NCBI GenBank assembly: GCA_963519845.1
Contig: CAUQNX010000007.1
Span: 62,001 to 126,000, forward strand
Reading direction: 5' to 3'
DNA: 64,000 nt
Origin: Moellerella sp963519845
GTDB taxonomy: Bacteria; Pseudomonadota; Gammaproteobacteria; Enterobacterales; Enterobacteriaceae
This document shows, in pieces, positions 33,801 to 41,675 of the stretch; within the stretch, counting starts at the first letter, position 1; every line of letters starts with the position of its first letter. The position numbers and the translations under genes were made by a program. The notes under the pieces were generated by a model. That model was not told where the DNA came from. It did not search any database and was given only the letters and a program-made list of their open reading frames with translations.

Positions 33801-34710
33801 TGGTAGCGAGTAAAACAATGACATCGACAAATTCTTGACTTAATTTCTTATCAGAATGGAGAAACTTAATTAATTGGATCAAACCATTGGCGGATAATTT
33901 TTCAATTAACTCACTGCGAACATAAGATTGATGTTCTAGCAGATACTGACTTAAATCAGGTAATAATAATAGGCGCTTAAGATTATCTGCATAATAATCG
34001 CTAATCCCTTTTCTATCGAGAATAGCCAGAAGGATATTTTCGCCATTACCCTCTAACTCTTCACTGATCATTTGCGCTAGAAATGTAATTGACCAGCCAC
34101 CACGCTCTTCGAATTTTTTATTTTTGCCGTGGGCGTTAGCATGGTCAAAAGTAGTGTAAAAGGCATCTCCCAGTAAACAAACTACCCAAGTTGGCAGCTC
34201 TGTTGTGGTGACGGTCAGATGAATATCTTGCGTAGCTGCTGACATAACCTTAGCAAAACGTGCAAGTGGCGCTGTGCCAAAATTTTCGCCTACCTTGGTA
34301 TAGAGTTTATGACGAGCATTAAGGGCTTGCTTCATCATTTTGTCATACTCTTTAGTACTGATATTGCCGCCATACCACCAATCTAAATTACCTGGCTTAT
34401 TTAAGTAGGTCGCCGCTTTAGATGCATCGAGTTGAGTTAATTCATACAGGACTTCAGGCGAAGCGCCGGTTAAAATATAGTTAAATACGCGAGTTGGGAG
34501 CTGATCATTAAAGATCGCTAAAGGAAGAAGGGATTCTTGTAGGTATTTCTCGGTAGCAGAGACGTCTTTATCGCCAAATAGCGAAAAAAGTTCGAAAATT
34601 TTCTTTATCATGCCAATTCCTTGCGCCATGTCATGTATGGATAAACAGCCTTTTTTACCACGAATTGAGTAAACCGACAATTTGAACTCTCTGTATTTAA
34701 ATTGTGACAC
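30871..34710 (-). CDS. DUF4132 protein with HEAT-like repeats, YehI/MolR-like
   Basis: The 1279-residue protein is mostly alpha-helical with HEAT-like repeats (for example DVIVLLATSPQKTVRKEAEP and EIRVTATEWLARLKNPESLP). It ends with the DUF4132 region (DGGSFTHYFKFFSSLNYYVN, FDLSFEQRQQSYWNRN). E. coli YehI/MolR proteins in the same operon type are about 1210-1265 residues. I see no N-terminal WGR domain. It is first in the operon with yehL, yehM, yehP and yehQ, suggesting a large scaffold or substrate-recognition subunit of the MoxR/VWA machine. The old name MolR implies molybdate regulation, but nothing in this sequence shows that. Confidence 0.82.
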   Translation of the reverse strand: MSQFKYREFKLSVYSIRGKKGCLSIHDMAQGIGMIKKIFELFSLFGDKDVSATEKYLQESLLPLAIFNDQLPTRVFNYILTGASPEVLYELTQLDASKAATYLNKPGNLDWWYGGNISTKEYDKMMKQALNARHKLYTKVGENFGTAPLARFAKVMSAATQDIHLTVTTTELPTWVVCLLGDAFYTTFDHANAHGKNKKFEERGGWSITFLAQMISEELEGNGENILLAILDRKGISDYYADNLKRLLLLPDLSQYLLEHQSYVRSELIEKLSANGLIQLIKFLHSDKKLSQEFVDVIVLLATSPQKTVRKEAEPILTTLPAAEVKQHLTHVLFNGTPKQRTQAADLFARQGENRDILEEALKVEKSKPVISSINNALLRYSVVDNANTLDAIEIPPFTPLIENDLPESSKDLLVENYLELLEKARESAEREIEENKTSKHSYNWSQRHYKELQKLDEKKCRAIIDKINSGNNTLTSDEMQVARYKNRLQNLPDFTLFHAVRLATHNSRKNKYFSAYYFNNDIPTRLIDNIELRHLEAVLEKCHFEDPARAVASICLESYQDGLRLFPRPEQVWPFYCQYPDFISETFGLIPNQSDNSHRLFEIAKAIDILATYPSIPAQFIPNIMELALGENKMYRLAAQQLLERLPNIHQSAHEGLLSAKQEIRVTATEWLARLKNPESLPHLYTLLKKEKREIVRAALLTALEQLGEDISGYLSPKVLLDEAQKGLSGKAPSSLSWFNFEAIPALKWQNGKAVDPDIIRWWIILAVKLKMPTGNALLHRYIELLAVESQQKLGSFILHVFIAQDTKGPSLDQAMAEAQKEAPARLNNYKNWAKNYPEYYAKYADYSLEQVVEDIKNEVLHRYLGSAISDKGMLGLISGIEGHVAVSALRNYMRDHYQRRAQIEALVSAVAISNDPLVIQLLLSLSRRYRTTSIQEKARELVSEIAIRNGWSADELADRTIPTAGLDETGTLVLEYGDRIFTARMDAKQRLVLLNPEGKEIKALPAARKNDNEEQIKEAKKLLTSSKKELKQVLELQTARIYEAMCAQRQWSSLDWQEYILAHPVMHKLIEQLVWQEVKEGQVINQFRPSDDGCLLNLDDDEVVLQPDSLIQLAHAALVNEEDRQAWIDHFKDYKIKFLFPQMTHALPDLDLKLSEIEDRKGWVTDTFTLRGVLTKLGYQRGPAEDGGSFTHYFKFFSSLNYYVNIGFSGSYVPEENIPAVLFDLSFEQRQQSYWNRNNVELKEVPPILLAESYADYLKVAEACAGFDPEWEKKTPW

Positions 34711-34990
34711 TCATATAAATGACTTTACTAAAGGGGATAGATTTAATAAATATACAGTAATATTTCATATTACTACTTATTAACAACACTATTTCCCATT
34801 TTCTTAACAAAAACGAAATATAATGTTTTATTTATTCGCTTGATGGTGAAAAGGTGTAAATAGAATAATTTAACGATTCCGTAAGGTAAATCTGACATGT
34901 TAAATTGATAAAAATAAGTTAATAATCCTATTGGCGATCCCATTTTAATGGTTAATTAACGTACCGCTTTATTAAAAGGCAAATAGCAAT

Positions 34991-35956
34991 ATGATTGAAA
35001 TAGAGTACCAACTTCCAACAGCAATAGAGTATTGTCAATTACGCCAGCGGGCTGGATTATCGGCTAAATCAGTGGCAGCAGCAGAAAAGGGATTACCTCA
35101 TACGCTATTTATTATTGGCTTACGCGTTAAACAGAGTCAGCAGCTGATTGGTATGGGGCGAGTCGTAGGAGATGGCGCCTGCTTTTTTCAAATCGTCGAT
35201 ATTATGGTCGATCCTGATTATCAGGGAATGGGTTTGGGTAAACAGGTTATGGAACATATTGATCGCTGGTTAGATAGCCAAGCGCTAGTCGGAAGTTATG
35301 TTTCTATGATCGCGGATAAACCTGAGTTCTATGAAAAACTGGGTTATAAGCTCACTTATCCCGAAGCCCAAGGCATGTATCGTCGACTCATTCCCGCACA
35401 ATCCGTGGATAATATTCAATTAATTGGTTATCAGACAAAGCATACCAGCCAGCTAAGTTCAGTAGAAAAAGAGCAGATTTATCAACTGCTATTTCAAGTT
35501 TTTGAGCAGGGTTTTTCGCGAGAAGATTTTGATCACACCTTAGGCGGAATTCATATTTTAGCTTATGATAATCATCAATTGATAGGCCATGTCGCGATAG
35601 TTCAGCGCAGTGTGATTGTCGATTGCTCACCTTTTCGCATTGGTTATCTTGAGGGATTAGGGGTAGCAGAAGCCTACCGACGCCAAGGGATTGGACGTAA
35701 ATTGATGGAACTGAGCAGTGAAATTATTGCTAATAGCTATGATTTTGGTCTGTTATCTGCCTCTGAAGAGGGATTACCTCTATATCAATCTCTTGGCTGG
35801 AAAATATGGACGGGGGAGTTATATGAGTCAAATCGAGAGAGCTATCAACGCTCATTCGATGATGAGGGCAGTGTGCTATTTTGGGCTGCATCAAGCCAAA
35901 ATATTGCCGCGACAAGCCCACTCTACTGCGACTATCGTTCTGGTGATCAGTGGTGA
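34991..35956 (+). CDS. two-domain acetyltransferase: GNAT fused to an AAC(2')-I aminoglycoside acetyltransferase
   Basis: The 321-residue protein holds two complete GNAT domains. Residues 1-135 form a generic GNAT with an acetyl-CoA loop in DPDYQGMGLGKQVM (74-87) and PEFYEKLGYKL. Residues about 146-321 align with AAC(2')-Ia of Providencia stuartii as I remember it: HTSQL, LGGIHILAYDNHQLIGHVAI, AYRRQGIGRKLM (228-239), LLSASEEGLPLYQSLGW and the terminal CDYRSGDQW. The CDxRxGDxW ending is a hallmark of AAC(2')-I enzymes, which acetylate the 2'-amino group of gentamicin, tobramycin and related drugs. No internal stop or likely internal start separates the halves. A weak purine-rich site precedes ATG 34991. 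Chromosomal AAC(2') may also act on peptidoglycan amino groups, so resistance is an inference. Confidence 0.88.
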   Translation: MIEIEYQLPTAIEYCQLRQRAGLSAKSVAAAEKGLPHTLFIIGLRVKQSQQLIGMGRVVGDGACFFQIVDIMVDPDYQGMGLGKQVMEHIDRWLDSQALVGSYVSMIADKPEFYEKLGYKLTYPEAQGMYRRLIPAQSVDNIQLIGYQTKHTSQLSSVEKEQIYQLLFQVFEQGFSREDFDHTLGGIHILAYDNHQLIGHVAIVQRSVIVDCSPFRIGYLEGLGVAEAYRRQGIGRKLMELSSEIIANSYDFGLLSASEEGLPLYQSLGWKIWTGELYESNRESYQRSFDDEGSVLFWAASSQNIAATSPLYCDYRSGDQW

Positions 35957-35971
35957 TATTTATTGCTCGTT

Positions 35972-35996
35972 AAGCGCTCTGGATAACAGAGCGCTT
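35972..35996. terminator. bidirectional terminator between the acetyltransferase and the LysR gene
   Basis: AAGCGCTCTG (35972-35981) and CAGAGCGCTT (35987-35996) are perfect 10-bp arms around GATAA, between convergent genes. T and A runs are short. Confidence 0.7.
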
Positions 35997-36010
35997 TAAG
36001 TTAATTCTGA

Positions 36011-36925
36011 CTAAGATATCATAATCTGACTAAATTGTTCTCTTAACCATTGCAGTGCGGCATCGCCTTCTGAGCGTGAATGCCAGAGCATCTGGAATTT
36101 TAATAATGGCAATGGTAAGGGGGGAGTAAATAGGCGCAAGTTGTCAGCTAGAGATGAATCAATGGCTTTTGATGCCACCGTGAGGATCAGATCATTATCG
36201 GTCAGCAGCTGGATGGAGAGTTGCCAATAGGGCAGGGTTATTGCGATCCGCCGTTGATAATTATGCTGTTCAAGATAGTGATCGATTTCATTGGCTTCAT
36301 AGGGCTTCATACTGACGAGAATATGTGGGTGGGCTAGCCATTGTTCTAAACTCATTTGCTGCTGATTGAGATTATTGTTAGTTAAATTACGCTGATCCGT
36401 CACGCTAATAAGGGGGTCATCAAAGATAGTTTGGGATTTTAAATGAAAAGGAATATGATTAAACACCCCAAAAGCGATATCTAAACTCCCTTCTAGCAGC
36501 TTAATTTGCATCTCTTCCCGAGAACTTTGCCAAATTTGTAAATCGATCAGTGGTGCCTGTTCGCGCAGCCTTTGGATAATTTTCGGCGTTAAAATAGTCG
36601 CACCATAATCAGACATAGCAATATTAAATCGCCGCTGACAGTTCTCCGGTTGAAAATTAGATTGGCTAATTAAGCTATCTAATTGATTTAGCGCCTCAGT
36701 TAATGGCAAATAGAGGGCTTCAGCCTTGCTGGAGAGTGAGTATTGACCATTTTCGCGCACTAACAGCGGATCTTGAAACAGATCGCGTAATTGATTTAGT
36801 GTATGGCTAACCGTCGGCTGACTTTTATGCAGCGATTGTGCGGTGCGGCTGACATGTTTTTCACGCAGTAATGCTTGCAGCGTCAATAATTGATTGAGGT
36901 CTAGCCGTCGTAAGTTATTCATCAT
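36011..36925 (-). CDS. LysR-family transcriptional regulator
   Basis: The 304-residue protein begins with a LysR winged helix (LRRLDLNQLLTLQALLREKH, VSRTAQSLHKSQPTVSHTLN) and continues with a two-lobed LysR substrate domain (FNIAMSDYGATILTPKIIQR, EGSLDIAFGVF). It is divergent from the small DMT transporter gene at 37014, with about 90 bp between them, and LysR proteins commonly regulate such a divergent neighbour. The effector is unknown. A start three bases downstream (MNNLRRL) is equally possible. Confidence 0.88.
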   Translation of the reverse strand: MMNNLRRLDLNQLLTLQALLREKHVSRTAQSLHKSQPTVSHTLNQLRDLFQDPLLVRENGQYSLSSKAEALYLPLTEALNQLDSLISQSNFQPENCQRRFNIAMSDYGATILTPKIIQRLREQAPLIDLQIWQSSREEMQIKLLEGSLDIAFGVFNHIPFHLKSQTIFDDPLISVTDQRNLTNNNLNQQQMSLEQWLAHPHILVSMKPYEANEIDHYLEQHNYQRRIAITLPYWQLSIQLLTDNDLILTVASKAIDSSLADNLRLFTPPLPLPLLKFQMLWHSRSEGDAALQWLREQFSQIMIS

Positions 36926-37013
36926 ATGAATAGTGCCCTATAAAATTAACCATTTCACTTTAGTCTATCATTTCGCTACCCTTTTTTTAGTCACATTAAG
37001 AGAGGATATTACA

Positions 37014-37484
37014 ATGACAGGCTTATCAATCACTTCATTATTATTAGCTGTATTTGCATTTTTTGCCGGGGCCGTTGTACCCATTCAGGCCGCAAGTAAC
37101 AGCGCGTTAGCTAAACAACTCGGGCACCCATTATGGGCCACGCTGGTCTCTTTATTGATTAGTATTATTGTGTTACTGCCTCTATTACTAGCATTGAAAA
37201 TACCTAAACCCACTTTAAGTGTTTCACTGTTTAGCCAACCTATTTGGATCTGGTTTGGGGGGATTGCAGGCGTTTTCTATATTACCGCAGCACTGATTTT
37301 AGTTCCCAAAATTGGCGGAACCACCTTCTTTATTATGGTGATAGCAGGGCAACTGGCTATTTCGGCACTAATTGACCATTTTGGTTTATTTGGTATTCCT
37401 AAACAGACGCTTCAACTAGGGCGCATATTAGGTATAGGTTTAGTGATGGCCGGCGTGCTCTGTATTCAGTTTGTCAAAAAGTAG
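37014..37484 (+). CDS. small DMT-family transporter (DUF606/YdcZ-like)
   Basis: From ATG 37014 (AGAGGA at 37000-37005) the product is 156 residues with five hydrophobic segments, the size and pattern of DUF606/YdcZ proteins: SLLLAVFAFFAGAVVPIQAA near the start, GHPLWATLVSLLISIIVLL, and GGIAGVFYITAALILVPKIG. I reject the longer frame from 36933 because it lacks a ribosome binding site. Such small DMT proteins may dimerise to make a full transporter. The substrate is unknown. The divergent LysR gene is the likely regulator. Confidence 0.82.
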   Translation: MTGLSITSLLLAVFAFFAGAVVPIQAASNSALAKQLGHPLWATLVSLLISIIVLLPLLLALKIPKPTLSVSLFSQPIWIWFGGIAGVFYITAALILVPKIGGTTFFIMVIAGQLAISALIDHFGLFGIPKQTLQLGRILGIGLVMAGVLCIQFVKK

Positions 37485-37515
37485 CTCATATCCGCATTAT
37501 GACTCTCTTCACCCG

Positions 37516-37559
37516 AGCCAGCGTTTTTATCTCTATTTTTAACGATAAAAACGCGGGCT
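37516..37559. terminator. bidirectional terminator between the DMT gene and the lipid operon
   Basis: GCGTTTTTATC (37521-37531) pairs with GATAAAAACGC (37544-37554), extended by AGCC (37516-37519) with GGCT (37556-37559). The T-rich and A-rich stems suit termination from both sides. It overlaps the last codon of the desaturase gene. Confidence 0.75.
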
Positions 37560-38664
37560 ATTCAGTGGCCTTCTGCCCTGAACCCATAGCTTTAAGAAAT
37601 TTTTGTTGATCGCGAAATAGCTCACGCAGTGTAATGCAATGATAATCCATACCAAATTCCAACGCTGTCTGTTTGATGATCTTGGCTAAGGCTAAATAGT
37701 GCCGGTGATTCCAATCAGGAAATAGATGATGTGTTAGATGTAAATTTAAACCGCCTAGCCAATAAGTTAGCCATGCTGGTTTGGTTTGCCAATCATAGGT
37801 GGTGGCAAAGGTATGAGTATAAAATCCATGAGGCATATTGCCATTTTCAGGGGCAACAAAAAAAGTAGCTTTTGCCCAATGTGTCCCTAAAATCAAGACG
37901 ACAAAAATCAGTGAAGCTAACATTTGGCTGGCTAAGTAGATTAATAATATTGAGGTTAAGCCGATATTCTTATTGGATAAAATAATAGCGGGGATCAGCA
38001 CGGCAATGCATAAGTGTAACAATTTAGCCAATAGGAAGAGTAAGATCCCTTGACTGCCTTGATGACGCATTTTCGGCGCCACGCGGGTCAGTTTAAAACG
38101 GTCAAACCAATCATAAGCCCAAATTAAGGCCGGAAACGTCATGGCGGCAATTAATGGCCAATAGAGATGTTGCCAACGCATAAACGAGTACCATTTCTGA
38201 TAAGGTGTTTGTCTTAATAGTTGATTCTCTTCAATATCTAAATCGTAATAACGGATATTGGTATGCGCATGATGAAAAATAATATGTCTTACGCGCCAAC
38301 AGTCGGGATCTAATCCCAGCGGTAGGCTAACCCAATAATTCAGCCAGCGATTCAGTTTGGCACGCTTAAAAATGGCATTATGCGAGCCATCATGAATAAG
38401 ATTAATCGCTAGTAGCAGGGCAAACCAGATAAACAGTGGGTAGAATAGGTAGAAATTCCATAGCTCGGTACCCACTAAGCTGGCGATATAGCTGCCTAAA
38501 CAACAGAAGACCAACAAACCACTTTTCAGATAAAAAGAGGCATTGGCAAAACGATGGTCACTGTTTTTTTTCAGATATTCAAGCGCCGCTCTCTGCAAGG
38601 CACGATGAAATGCCAAATCAGATTTTTGCTGAAAAGCTAGCGGGCGTAATGGCTCAGGACTCAT
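37558..38664 (-). CDS. membrane fatty acid desaturase
   Basis: The protein is about 368 residues from the chosen ATG (MSPEPLRPLAFQQ). It has four or so membrane segments and the three histidine boxes of front-end or acyl-lipid desaturases: NLIHDGSHN, HIIFHHAHTN and HLTHHLFPDWNH, which should hold a di-iron centre. It would introduce a double bond into an acyl chain. The ATG at 38664 overlaps the end of the sterol-desaturase gene by 11 bp, whereas the in-frame GTG/ATG further up lies deep inside it. It is the last gene of a seven-gene operon for an unidentified lipid. Confidence 0.87.
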   Translation of the reverse strand: MSPEPLRPLAFQQKSDLAFHRALQRAALEYLKKNSDHRFANASFYLKSGLLVFCCLGSYIASLVGTELWNFYLFYPLFIWFALLLAINLIHDGSHNAIFKRAKLNRWLNYWVSLPLGLDPDCWRVRHIIFHHAHTNIRYYDLDIEENQLLRQTPYQKWYSFMRWQHLYWPLIAAMTFPALIWAYDWFDRFKLTRVAPKMRHQGSQGILLFLLAKLLHLCIAVLIPAIILSNKNIGLTSILLIYLASQMLASLIFVVLILGTHWAKATFFVAPENGNMPHGFYTHTFATTYDWQTKPAWLTYWLGGLNLHLTHHLFPDWNHRHYLALAKIIKQTALEFGMDYHCITLRELFRDQQKFLKAMGSGQKATE

Positions 38665-39781
38665 AGCTGTGCTCGATAATGGGCTCTCTGCCCCAACCAC
38701 AGAGTAAAGCGAAAGCTTGTAGCCACATCAGAATGGTTGCGGTGAGCCAAAAAGCGGTTTGCCACTGCCAGATAAAGATCACCAGAACAGCCAATAGGGT
38801 GGCTAATAAAAACCAACTATAGATGCCTCGGCGCAAACCCGCAGCCAGATCGGCGAGGGAGAGAGTACCAGCCGCTAATAGAATAAATAGAATGATCTGT
38901 TGGCTGGTGGTGCCGTTATAACCATAGCCATATAAATAGACATAACCGATTACTAAGGCGAAGAGCATTAATGTTCCACTGACTAATGGCAGAGAGTGAA
39001 TACGATAACTTGGCGCTCTCTTTTTCGGTAATTGGCTTTTAATACCCAATAGACGAAAGAAGGGGCGATTACTGTCGATAAAGGGGTTTTCGCTCGCTGC
39101 TTCGCCACCAATACCATATTGATAATCAGTTTCAGGTAATGGCGAAAAAGTACCAAACCATTTATCCCAAAAAATAAAGCTACCGCCAAAGTTGCGTTGT
39201 GAATAGTAGCCTTGTTTCACATGGTGTACGCGATGATGAGCTGGCGTCACCATGATCTTTTCCCACCAGCCTAATTTGGGGATTAGCGCACTGTGGTTAA
39301 AGAACTGAATACTATAGTGCAAGATTGAGACGGTAATAAAGATATCGAGAGGCACACCAATAATGGCCAATAACATAAAGAAAGGGATTGACGTCAGTGA
39401 TGAATACCAAGAGTTGCGCACTCCCAGCGACAAGTTAAACTCCTCGCCTTGATGGTGAATTAAGTGCACCGCCCATAATAGACGAAACTTATGGTGCAAA
39501 CGGTGGAGCCAATAGAAACCTAAATCCCAGGCTAGAATGGCAAAAATCCATACTAAAATAGGGTAGCTGGTTGGCAATAGATCGAGAGACCAGTGAGAAG
39601 CGACAAAACCATAGCAGAAAAGCTCTAATCCTCGGAATAGCCACAACATAATATGGCCAGAATTTAGATTAAAGATCAACTCACGCCACCGAATGGCGGT
39701 GTCTTGTGTCTTGGCGATGATCCAGCCTTCGGCGATCACCACCGACAGCATAAAAATAATCGGAAATGTCAGTTCATTCAT
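38654..39781 (-). CDS. sterol desaturase / fatty acid hydroxylase superfamily membrane oxygenase
   Basis: The 375-residue integral membrane protein has the histidine pattern of the superfamily: WLHRLHHKFRLLWAVHLIHH, FNHSALIPKLGWWEKI and PAHHRVHHVKQGYYSQRNFG followed by WDKWFGTF. The extra C-terminal hydrophobic region resembles alkylglycerol monooxygenase-type members. It would use di-iron and oxygen to hydroxylate or cleave a lipid, possibly an ether lipid. The start forms an ATGA overlap with the PAP2 gene. The substrate is inferred only to be the product of this operon. Confidence 0.87.
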   Translation of the reverse strand: MNELTFPIIFMLSVVIAEGWIIAKTQDTAIRWRELIFNLNSGHIMLWLFRGLELFCYGFVASHWSLDLLPTSYPILVWIFAILAWDLGFYWLHRLHHKFRLLWAVHLIHHQGEEFNLSLGVRNSWYSSLTSIPFFMLLAIIGVPLDIFITVSILHYSIQFFNHSALIPKLGWWEKIMVTPAHHRVHHVKQGYYSQRNFGGSFIFWDKWFGTFSPLPETDYQYGIGGEAASENPFIDSNRPFFRLLGIKSQLPKKRAPSYRIHSLPLVSGTLMLFALVIGYVYLYGYGYNGTTSQQIILFILLAAGTLSLADLAAGLRRGIYSWFLLATLLAVLVIFIWQWQTAFWLTATILMWLQAFALLCGWGREPIIEHSYES

Positions 39782-40398
39782 TCTGAAGCCCTACCTTGCC
39801 ATTTCAGGTATTTAGCTACTAATAACTGGCTAAGATACCCCGAGAGAACAGCGACTATAACACCCGTTATGAGATCAATAAAAAGATGACGGCGTAGTTG
39901 CAATACAGAAAAACAGATCATAATCGCCCAAAGCAGAAAGAGCCCTGTTCTCAGTTTATATTGTTGGCTCCATAAGGCATAGAGCGCCAGTGCGGTTAAG
40001 GAGACATGAAGTGAGGGTAATAAATTATGTGGGCTATCGACGGCGATAAGTTGCGACAATAAATAACTGGCGCTATCTAGCCCCTCATTAATAGGATAGC
40101 TCATGGTGGTTGGGTACAACAAATAGACACTTCCCGAAAATAGCGCGCACAACTGCATGGCGACCATCAGTTTGAGCACAGATTGGCGTGGACAAAGCAG
40201 ATAACCAAATGGAATAAATAAGAAAAAAGAGAGATAAAACCAGATTCCTTGTACTGAATAGGGAATGGCATTATCAATCCAACTGGGTGTCAGCAGGTTG
40301 GCTTGGGTGTGAAAATCAGCGCTAAATTGATAAATCAGGCCAACGGTGCCCCAACCAATCAATCCACACAACAGACGATAGAGTAAATCTCTTTTCAT
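39778..40398 (-). CDS. PAP2-family membrane phosphatase
   Basis: The 206-residue protein has about five membrane segments and the PAP2 signature pieces LLPSLHVSLTALALY (motif 2, Ser-x-His) and RRHLFIDLITGVIVA (motif 3 with His and Asp). The first motif (KxxxxxxRP) is not obvious, so the active site may be of the inositolphosphotransferase-like kind. Members remove or transfer lipid phosphate groups. It overlaps both neighbours by ATGA, showing tight coupling to the adenylate-forming gene before it and the oxygenase after it. Confidence 0.8.
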   Translation of the reverse strand: MKRDLLYRLLCGLIGWGTVGLIYQFSADFHTQANLLTPSWIDNAIPYSVQGIWFYLSFFLFIPFGYLLCPRQSVLKLMVAMQLCALFSGSVYLLYPTTMSYPINEGLDSASYLLSQLIAVDSPHNLLPSLHVSLTALALYALWSQQYKLRTGLFLLWAIMICFSVLQLRRHLFIDLITGVIVAVLSGYLSQLLVAKYLKWQGRASE

Positions 40399-41675
40399 AG
40401 AGTAACCGGCGGTAATTGGGTGATCCTTCTGCGCTTAGTGATAAAAGGCAAATTAATGGTCGCGGATTCTAAGGCCCAACTCATGTTATCCAATTGCGCA
40501 CCTTGCTTGGCAAAATAAGCCATTAACTCATTTTGGCATTGAGTGAGTATTGCCGTGTCACATTCGCCTTGTAAAGTGAAGTGTTCGCCTTGTTGCGTTA
40601 AGCGAAAATCAGCATTTAAAGGCAGCTGATTGGCGATAATTCGGGCGCAGGGGTCGGCAAAAATCACCAAGAGATTGCCTAATTGATCTTTTAATTGGAG
40701 TTGATCATCACAACGCCCCTCGATTCTTTCAATGGCTATTTGTGGGTCGCCACAAGGACAAGGAGTTTGACGCACGACTAAAATATCATCTAAGCGATAG
40801 CGAACAATCGGCTGAGTTTCACGAGTAAAATCGGTGATTATCGGTGAAAAACGGGTTTCATCATGCCATTCCGGTTCTATATATAAGAAGGCTTCGTTTA
40901 AATGTAAGGTGCCATAAGAGCAGGTACATCCCAAAAAACCCTCAGTCGCTTGATAAATTTCACCTACGCTAGGAAAACATTGAGTTAAATAATCTTTATC
41001 TTGCTGATTTAAGACTTCAGCGACGGATATCACTTTTTTGGCGGTTAAATGGATCTCACCGAGCAGCTGTTTCTTGGCGATAGCACATAACACTTGTGCA
41101 GGTGCCACAATAATGGTCGGTTGATAGGCTTCTAAAGCGGCAATTTGCTGTTGAAAATCATCCATCAAATCGTAAAAGCGAAATGAGAGCCAACGATTAT
41201 TAATACTTTCGTATAAGTTGTTATTAGCGCGTAAAAACAGCGCTATTTTTTCACCACTAAATAGGCTACTAGGCAGCATTTTAGCCAGAATGACGCCAGC
41301 CCACATATCCTGCTCTTTGGGGCTGACAACGAAAACGCCTCGGCTACCGGATGTACCTGATGATAGACCGACGCTAAATTTACCCACCTGTGGTTTAAAA
41401 TCACGAGATTGTTCGCTGCGTTGTGCGCATTCAAGCAACTGGGTACTCGATAAGCCAGCTGTATTCATTTGGTCAAAATTATCCATCATGATCATTTTAT
41501 TCATCAATGGATACTCAGCTAAAGGTTTATCGATATAGGGTGCGAAGTAGGGGCTTTTTTTCAGCACGCGTTGAGCGAATTGTTGTAATTTTTTTTGCTG
41601 ATAAGTTTCCAAATCATCACGATGACGAAAGCTTAAACGGCGCGTACGCCAGTAGTGCCATAAAGTGGCTAACAT
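40395..41675 (-). CDS. F390 synthetase-related adenylate-forming enzyme
   Basis: The protein (426 residues from ATG 41675) resembles the phenylacetate-CoA ligase/F390 synthetase group. It has the phosphate loop FSVGLSSGTSGSRGVFVVSP, then IIVAPAQVLCAIAK, YQATEGFLGCTC, and an adenylate-binding YRLDDILVV, followed by CPCGDPQIAIERIEGRCDD. It should activate a carboxylate as an acyl-adenylate. The ATG overlaps the previous stop as TAATG, and AAGGAG lies 10 bp upstream, so I prefer it to the GTG at 41699. In this operon it may activate a beta-hydroxy or fatty acid. Substrate unknown. Confidence 0.83.
   Translation of the reverse strand: MLATLWHYWRTRRLSFRHRDDLETYQQKKLQQFAQRVLKKSPYFAPYIDKPLAEYPLMNKMIMMDNFDQMNTAGLSSTQLLECAQRSEQSRDFKPQVGKFSVGLSSGTSGSRGVFVVSPKEQDMWAGVILAKMLPSSLFSGEKIALFLRANNNLYESINNRWLSFRFYDLMDDFQQQIAALEAYQPTIIVAPAQVLCAIAKKQLLGEIHLTAKKVISVAEVLNQQDKDYLTQCFPSVGEIYQATEGFLGCTCSYGTLHLNEAFLYIEPEWHDETRFSPIITDFTRETQPIVRYRLDDILVVRQTPCPCGDPQIAIERIEGRCDDQLQLKDQLGNLLVIFADPCARIIANQLPLNADFRLTQQGEHFTLQGECDTAILTQCQNELMAYFAKQGAQLDNMSWALESATINLPFITKRRRITQLPPVTL

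Noticed and set aside
30871..34710. Link between the MolR-like name of the DUF4132 protein and the MolA/ModA-like genes at 19986-21751
   Set aside because: The MolR name is historical. The two loci are separated by other genes, and no sequence feature connects them.
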